From Belnapia rosea (GTDB lineage Bacteria > Pseudomonadota > Alphaproteobacteria > Acetobacterales > Acetobacteraceae), in NCBI RefSeq assembly GCF_900101615.1, contig NZ_FMZX01000013.1, positions 71,468 to 135,467 on the forward strand: a DNA stretch of 64,000 nucleotides, read 5' to 3'. The notes beneath the pieces are model-generated. The model ran no database searches. It was not told the origin of the DNA and saw only the letters and a list, made by a program, of their open reading frames with translations. Positions within the stretch are counted from its first letter, which is position 1. Every line of letters begins with the position of its first letter. Shown here piece after piece: positions 60,143 through 64,000 of the stretch. The position numbers and the translations under genes are program-made.

Positions 60143-61377
60143 TTGCGGCGCGTCTCCACTACCACGCCAGAGGCGCGCAATGCGGCCAGTTCCTCGGCCG
60201 AGAACCCGTTCGAGGACAGCACGCTCTCGGTATGCTCGGCATAGCGTGGCGGTTCCGACCGCGTGCCCCCTGGTGTGCGGGACAGCTTGATCGGCGTCCC
60301 GAGCCCGCGATAGCTGCCGAGCTCGGTCACCATGGCCCGGTGCGCGGTATGCGCCGCCGCCATTGCCTCGTCGACATGCAGCACGGGCCCGGCGGGCAGG
60401 CCGGCCGCCAGCATCCGCTGCGTCAGCTCATGCCCGTCCTCGTCGGCGAAGCGTCCCTCGAGCACCATGGTCAGCGCCTCCCGGTTGATGACGCGCACGC
60501 CGTTGGTGGCGAAGCGCGGGTCCTTGGCAAGCTCGGGCAGGCCGAGGAAATCGCAGAATTTGCGGAAGGCAGGGTCGTTGCCCGCGGCGACGAAGATCTC
60601 GCAGGTGCGGGTGCGGAACTTGGAGTAGGGCGCGAGGTTGGGGTGCGGGTTGCCGGTCGCCCCTGGCCGCTTGCCGTTGAGGAAGAAATTCGCCGCATGC
60701 GGATGCAGGAGGGCCATGCCGCAGTCATGCAGTGTCATGTCGACATACTGGCCAAGGCCGCTCCGCGCCCGCTCCTGCAGCGCCATCAGGATGCCGATGG
60801 TGCTGAAGAGGCCGGTGGCGATGTCGACGATCGGCGTGCCGAGGCGGGTCGGGCCGCTATCCTCGGTGCCGTTGATGGACATCAGCCCGGTCATCGCCTG
60901 CAACACGGCGTCATAGCCGGGGAAGCCGCCGAGCGGCCCGTCGCCGCCGAAGCCGGAGACGCGGCAATGCACCAGCCCGGGGAAGCGCTGCTTCAGCACG
61001 GCCTCGTAGCCGAGACCCCATTTCTCCATGCTGCCCGGCTTGAAATTCTCGACCAGGACGTCGGCGCCCTCGAGAAGGCGCAGCAGCACCTCGCGCCCCT
61101 CGGGCTTCGACAGGTCGAGCCCAACCGAGCGCTTGTTCCGGTTGACCCCGACGAAGTAGCTGGCATCGCCCGCCTCGTTGAAGGGCGGGCCCCAGTCGCG
61201 CACCTCGTCGCCCTGCGGCGGCTCCAGCTTGATGACCTCGGCGCCGTGGTCCGACAGGACCATGGTGCAATAGGGCCCGCCGAGCACCCGCGTCAGATCG
61301 ATCACCCTGAGTCCGGCCAGGGCGCCAGCAGATTGGGCGAGGCCCAGCCCCGCCGCAGAAGGTGCGGCTTCCGTCAT
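60139..61377 (-). CDS. CaiB/BaiF-family CoA-transferase
   Basis: A 412-residue class III CoA-transferase, which moves CoA between carboxylic acids. Family stretches: GLRVIDLTRVLGGPYCTMVL, HGAEVIKLEPPQGDEVRDWG, VGVNRNKRSVGLDLSKPEGR and LVENFKPGSMEKWGLGYEAV, whose neighbourhood includes the catalytic Asp region (GYDAVLQAMTGLMSINGTED). The C-terminal half has LPAGPVLHVDEAMA and the DxxxxPxY-like LGTPIKLSRTP. Donor and acceptor acids are unknown. The ATG at 61377 matches family starts, while the frame extends further upstream without similarity. Divergent from the GNAT gene. Confidence 0.92.
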   Translation of the reverse strand: MTEAAPSAAGLGLAQSAGALAGLRVIDLTRVLGGPYCTMVLSDHGAEVIKLEPPQGDEVRDWGPPFNEAGDASYFVGVNRNKRSVGLDLSKPEGREVLLRLLEGADVLVENFKPGSMEKWGLGYEAVLKQRFPGLVHCRVSGFGGDGPLGGFPGYDAVLQAMTGLMSINGTEDSGPTRLGTPIVDIATGLFSTIGILMALQERARSGLGQYVDMTLHDCGMALLHPHAANFFLNGKRPGATGNPHPNLAPYSKFRTRTCEIFVAAGNDPAFRKFCDFLGLPELAKDPRFATNGVRVINREALTMVLEGRFADEDGHELTQRMLAAGLPAGPVLHVDEAMAAAHTAHRAMVTELGSYRGLGTPIKLSRTPGGTRSEPPRYAEHTESVLSSNGFSAEELAALRASGVVVETRRK

Positions 61378-61538
61378 GCAACCATCGTCCCTACATTTCT
61401 TGCCCGGCAGCGTCTCCTCCGGGTCCGGCCCGGCGTCAACCTCCGCTCGCGGGTCTCTGTAGACCGATCCCGGCCGCGGCGCGAATTCTGCAGCCGCTGG
61501 GGCTTGCCGGGCGCGGGCGCACGCGCGATGCCTTGGTG

Positions 61539-62117
61539 ATGCCCGATGCCCTGACCCTGGAAGGAGCCCGGCTGCGCCTCCGCCCCTGGCGGCTGGAGGA
61601 CCGCGCGCCACTGGCCGCCCTCAATGCCGACCCGGACGTGATGCGCCACTTCCCGGCGCCGCTGAACCGAGCCGAGAGCGATGCCTGGATGGACCGGCTT
61701 GAGGCGCACTTCGCCAGGCATGGCTGGGGCTTCTGGGCCGTGGAACGGCAAGGCACGCCTGGCCTCATCGGCACCGTCGGCCTGATGACCATCCCCTGGG
61801 AGGCCGAATTCACACCGGCGGTCGAAATCGGCTGGCGCATCGCCGCCGCGCATCAGCGGCAGGGCTATGCCGAGGAGGCAGCCCGCCTCTCGCTCGATGC
61901 CGGTTTCGGCCGCATCGGCCTCGCCGAGATCCTGGCCTTCACCGTGCCGGCCAATGCGCCCTCCTGGCTGCTGATGGCGAAGCTCGGCATGCGGCCAACC
62001 GGCACCTTCGAGCATCCGCGCCTGCCGGAGGGACACCCGCTGCGGACGCATCTGCTCTACCGGCTCAGCCGGCAGGCCTGGATGGGGTCGGCCCGGGCCG
62101 AGCGCGTAACGGCCTGA
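61539..62117 (+). CDS. GNAT-family N-acetyltransferase (RimJ/RimL type)
   Basis: A 192-residue acetyl-CoA-dependent transferase. It begins LTLEGARLRLRPWRLEDRAP, followed by NADPDVMRHFPAPLNRAESD and the substrate strand WGFWAVERQGTPGLIGTVGL. The acetyl-CoA loop is EIGWRIAAAHQRQGYAEEAA (Q/R-x-x-G-x-A pattern), then LAEILAFTVPANAPSWLLMA and KLGMRPTGTFEHPRL. This RimJ/RimL-like layout acetylates protein N-termini, antibiotics or small amines; which is unknown. Divergent from the CoA-transferase gene with a 161-base gap. Confidence 0.9.
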   Translation: MPDALTLEGARLRLRPWRLEDRAPLAALNADPDVMRHFPAPLNRAESDAWMDRLEAHFARHGWGFWAVERQGTPGLIGTVGLMTIPWEAEFTPAVEIGWRIAAAHQRQGYAEEAARLSLDAGFGRIGLAEILAFTVPANAPSWLLMAKLGMRPTGTFEHPRLPEGHPLRTHLLYRLSRQAWMGSARAERVTA

Positions 62118-62213
62118 GGCTCAGCCACTCCCCTCCCCCCGTTGCGGGAATCGCCGCGCCGCCCCAGGCTGGCGCGCAACGAAGGCCGGCCTTGGAGGCC
62201 GGAGGGGGAGACG

Positions 62214-63458
62214 ATGCATATGCTTGGAACAAGGCGCATGATTCTGGCCGGCGGTGGCGCCCTCGCCATGGCCGGAGCCTGGCACGGTGTGGCGCGGGCC
62301 CAGGCGCGGGCGCCCCTGCGGCTCGGCATCCTGGGCGATCTGTCCGGCCCCTACCGCGACCTTTCGGGCCTCGGCACCATGGCTTCCGTGCGCCAGGCCA
62401 TTGAGGACCTTGCCGGCGCCGGCACCTCCCTGCAGGTCGAGATCCTGCATGCCGACCACCAGCACAAGGCCGATGTCGGGGCCGCCATCGCCCGCCAGTG
62501 GTATGACCGGGAGGGGGTGGACGCGATCCTCGAGGTCAACAATTCCGCCATCGCGCTGGCTGTCGCCGACCTGGCGCGGGAGAAGGACAAGGTCTTCCTC
62601 GCCACCGGCCCGGCCACCGCGGATCTGCACGGGCCGCGCTGCGGACCGAACCATGTGCACTGGACCTATGACACCTGGATGCTGGCGCATGGCGCCGGCA
62701 CGGCGACGGTGCGGGCCGGGGGAGACAGCTGGTTCTTCCTCACCGCCGATTACGCCTTCGGCCATGCGCTGCAGCGCGACACCCAGCGCGCCGTGGAGGC
62801 GGCGGGCGGCCGCGTGCTGGGCCAAGCGCGGTACCCCTTCCCGCAGACCACGGATTATTCATCCTTCCTGCTGCAGGCGCAGGCCTCGCGCGCCAAGGTG
62901 CTGGGCCTCGCCAATGCCGGGACGGATACGGTGAACAGCGTCAAGCAGGCCCATGAATTTGGCCTGACGCGGCGGATGAAGCTGGTCGGGCTGCTCTGCC
63001 TGCTGGGCGATGTCCGCGCCATGGGCGCCGAGGCGGCGCAGGGGCTGCTGCTGACCGAGCCCTTCTACTGGGACCTGAACGACCGCACGCGTGCCCTCAC
63101 CCGCCGCCTGCTGCCGAAGATGCCGACGAACATCTACCCCAGCACCAACCATGCCGGCGCGTATTCAGCGGTGCTGCACTATCTGAAGGCCGCCGCCGCC
63201 ATGGGACCGGCACAGGCCAAGGCCTCCGGCCGCGCGGCCATCACACAGATGAAGGCCATGCCGACCGATGACGATGCCTTCGGCCCCGGCCGGGTGCGCG
63301 AGGACGGCCGGAAGATCCACCCCGTCTACCTGTTCGAGGTGAAGGCGCCCGCCGAGGTGAAGGCCGAGTGGGACCTCTACCGCCTCGCCGGCACCATCGA
63401 TGCCGATCAGGCGATGCGGCCGCTGAGCGAGGGAGGCTGCCCGCTGGTCCGTAGCTGA
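62214..63458 (+). CDS. Liv-type (Peripla_BP_6) ABC transporter substrate-binding protein
   Basis: A 414-residue periplasmic binding protein. Its twin-arginine-like signal peptide MHMLGTRRMILAGGGALAMA ends at ARAQ. The mature part starts PLRLGILGDLSGPYRDLSGL, with LQVEILHADHQHKADVGAAI, DAILEVNNSAIALAVADLAR, FFLTADYAFGHALQRDTQRA and YPFPQTTDYSSFLLQAQASR. It is unlike the two liv paralogs at 52.7-55.2 kb and resembles the amide/urea-type or aromatic-acid-type receptors. GGAGGGGGAG precedes the ATG. No permease or ATPase genes are visible before the window ends. Confidence 0.88.
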   Translation: MHMLGTRRMILAGGGALAMAGAWHGVARAQARAPLRLGILGDLSGPYRDLSGLGTMASVRQAIEDLAGAGTSLQVEILHADHQHKADVGAAIARQWYDREGVDAILEVNNSAIALAVADLAREKDKVFLATGPATADLHGPRCGPNHVHWTYDTWMLAHGAGTATVRAGGDSWFFLTADYAFGHALQRDTQRAVEAAGGRVLGQARYPFPQTTDYSSFLLQAQASRAKVLGLANAGTDTVNSVKQAHEFGLTRRMKLVGLLCLLGDVRAMGAEAAQGLLLTEPFYWDLNDRTRALTRRLLPKMPTNIYPSTNHAGAYSAVLHYLKAAAAMGPAQAKASGRAAITQMKAMPTDDDAFGPGRVREDGRKIHPVYLFEVKAPAEVKAEWDLYRLAGTIDADQAMRPLSEGGCPLVRS

Positions 63459-63472
63459 GCGGGACACAGGAC

Positions 63473-63499
63473 CGGAGCTCTTGGACCCCAAGGGCTCCG
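63473..63499 (+). terminator. Hairpin after the binding-protein gene
   Basis: CGGAGCTCTTGG (63473-63484) pairs with CCAAGGGCTCCG (63488-63499) over 12 bases with one G-U pair and a 3-base loop, 15 bases beyond the stop codon. No T-tract follows. Confidence 0.5.
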
Positions 63500-63678
63500 A
63501 TGCCTGCTGAGACTGGCTGGGTTGATACAGGGGCCGCGGGAGGCTGCTGCCTGCGACCTGACCTAAACTGGCGAACCCTTTACGATTCGAAGCTACAATC
63601 TTTGCCTTCGGAGGATGCATCCGCGGCGGGCTGGCGGTCAGGAACATCGGTTTGAAAGGGCAGGCCAGCATCCAGCTT

Positions 63679-64000
63679 AAGGTCTGTTAGAGCTTGAATG
63701 CTGTTGCCATATTTTGGGGCATGACGGATAGGAACGGGTGCGAGGTTTTCACCGACGCGACGTGGGCGATCTGGGAGCCGCTGATCGAGGAGGTCCGCCC
63801 ACACGGCAAAACGCCGCCCAAGAAGCTGCGATGGACCATCTCCGCGATCTTGTGGCGGCACCAGAACGGCGCCAAGTGGCGCAGCATCCCGGCGGAGCTC
63901 GGCCCGTGGTGGCTGGCGGCGCAGTTGTTCATCCGCTGGGCCAAGCAGGGTGTCTGGGAGCGCCTGCTCGAGTTGGTGGAGCAGCGTGGGATCGCGCTTG
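63679..64000 (+). mobile_element. Left part of an IS5-family insertion sequence, cut by the window end
   Basis: The transposase frame below begins at 63721, and the sequence GGTCTGTTAGAGCTTGAATG just upstream (63681-63700) resembles the terminal region of an IS427-type IS5 element. TTA immediately before it could be part of a target duplication. The exact boundary cannot be set without the right end. The 180 bases between the hairpin at 63499 and this point hold no gene that I can support. Confidence 0.5.
63721..64000 (+). CDS. IS5-family transposase, N-terminal part (runs off the window)
   Basis: The frame from ATG 63721 stays open to the last base. It reads MTDRNGCEVFTDATWAIWEP, then LIEEVRPHGKTPPKKLRWT, ISAILWRHQNGAKWRSIPAE and WLAAQLFIRWAKQGVWERLL. 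This is the conserved DUF4096-type N-terminal domain of IS5/IS427 transposases, ahead of the DDE catalytic domain. Many such elements use a -1 frameshift to join two frames, so the rest may be in another frame beyond the window. Confidence 0.85.
   Translation, partial: MTDRNGCEVFTDATWAIWEPLIEEVRPHGKTPPKKLRWTISAILWRHQNGAKWRSIPAELGPWWLAAQLFIRWAKQGVWERLLELVEQRGIAL

Noticed and set aside
63500..63678. A further insertion-element remnant between the binding-protein gene and the IS5 element
   Set aside because: The sequence looks non-coding and transposon-like in flavour, but no transposase fragment or paired inverted repeats could be identified.

Overview
The window is 64 kb of very GC-rich DNA (roughly 70% G+C by eye), densely packed with genes. 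It looks like the chromosome of an alphaproteobacterium, most probably an Acetobacteraceae member of the Roseomonas type. That placement is inference from gene content: a fused shikimate kinase/dehydroquinate synthase, the lptF-lptG-lptD order, a rhizobial-style glycerol ABC operon, and several stand-alone tricarboxylate-type (TctC/Bug) periplasmic binding proteins. I saw no rRNA, tRNA or CRISPR array.

Layout. 1-4.6 kb: a broken RTX-protein tail, then a catabolic unit of a fumarase/aspartase-superfamily lyase and two TctC binding proteins, facing a GntR regulator. The space between them holds promoters in both directions and a duplicated 12-bp operator-like sequence. 4.6-9.2 kb: lptF-lptG-lptD, for lipopolysaccharide export. 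9.4-16.5 kb: a D-2-hydroxyacid dehydrogenase, a 56-residue RTX-like mini-protein, a secreted protein made of two copies of one domain, a MarR regulator, a methyltransferase, an M20 amidohydrolase and an AI-2E-type permease with an extra C-terminal domain. 16.7-22.4 kb: a DHA2 drug exporter and a housekeeping group (accA, xerD, a 48-residue membrane protein, aroKB, a 61-residue membrane protein).

22.4-32.4 kb: a complete glycerol regulon, glpR-glpD-glpS-glpT-glpP-glpQ-glpU-glpV-glpK, all on the minus strand. Its two ATPase subunits carry complementary defects that predict one working and one degenerate ATP site. 32.5-37.5 kb: a YeeE/YedE transporter and a three-subunit molybdenum hydroxylase of the PaoABC layout. 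37.5-39.0 kb: a 614-bp gene-free leader and a GH16-like glycanase with a duplicated C-terminal motif. 39.1-46.2 kb: a dicarboxylate symporter, then an acyl-CoA cluster (NDP-forming synthetase, thiolase-like protein, frameshifted SDR), and a divergent ketopantoate reductase-family protein.

46.2-52.7 kb, plus strand: a TctC protein, a MoeB/ThiF-like adenylyltransferase, a DsrE-like protein, a secreted SH3 protein, a cobalt-type nitrile hydratase or thiocyanate hydrolase whose beta subunit is split into two genes, an MFS exporter and a SYLF protein. 52.7-58.6 kb: a branched-chain amino acid (Liv) type ABC operon with two tandem binding-protein paralogs. 58.8-64 kb: a second SH3 protein, an unrecognised protein coupled to a CaiB/BaiF CoA-transferase, a GNAT acetyltransferase, another periplasmic binding protein, and the left part of an IS5-family element that runs off the end.

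The strongest candidates for something less described are the split-beta hydratase beside MoeB/DsrE genes, the RTX-derived mini-ORF, the GH16 protein with its tandem tail motif, and the asymmetric glycerol ABC ATPase pair.
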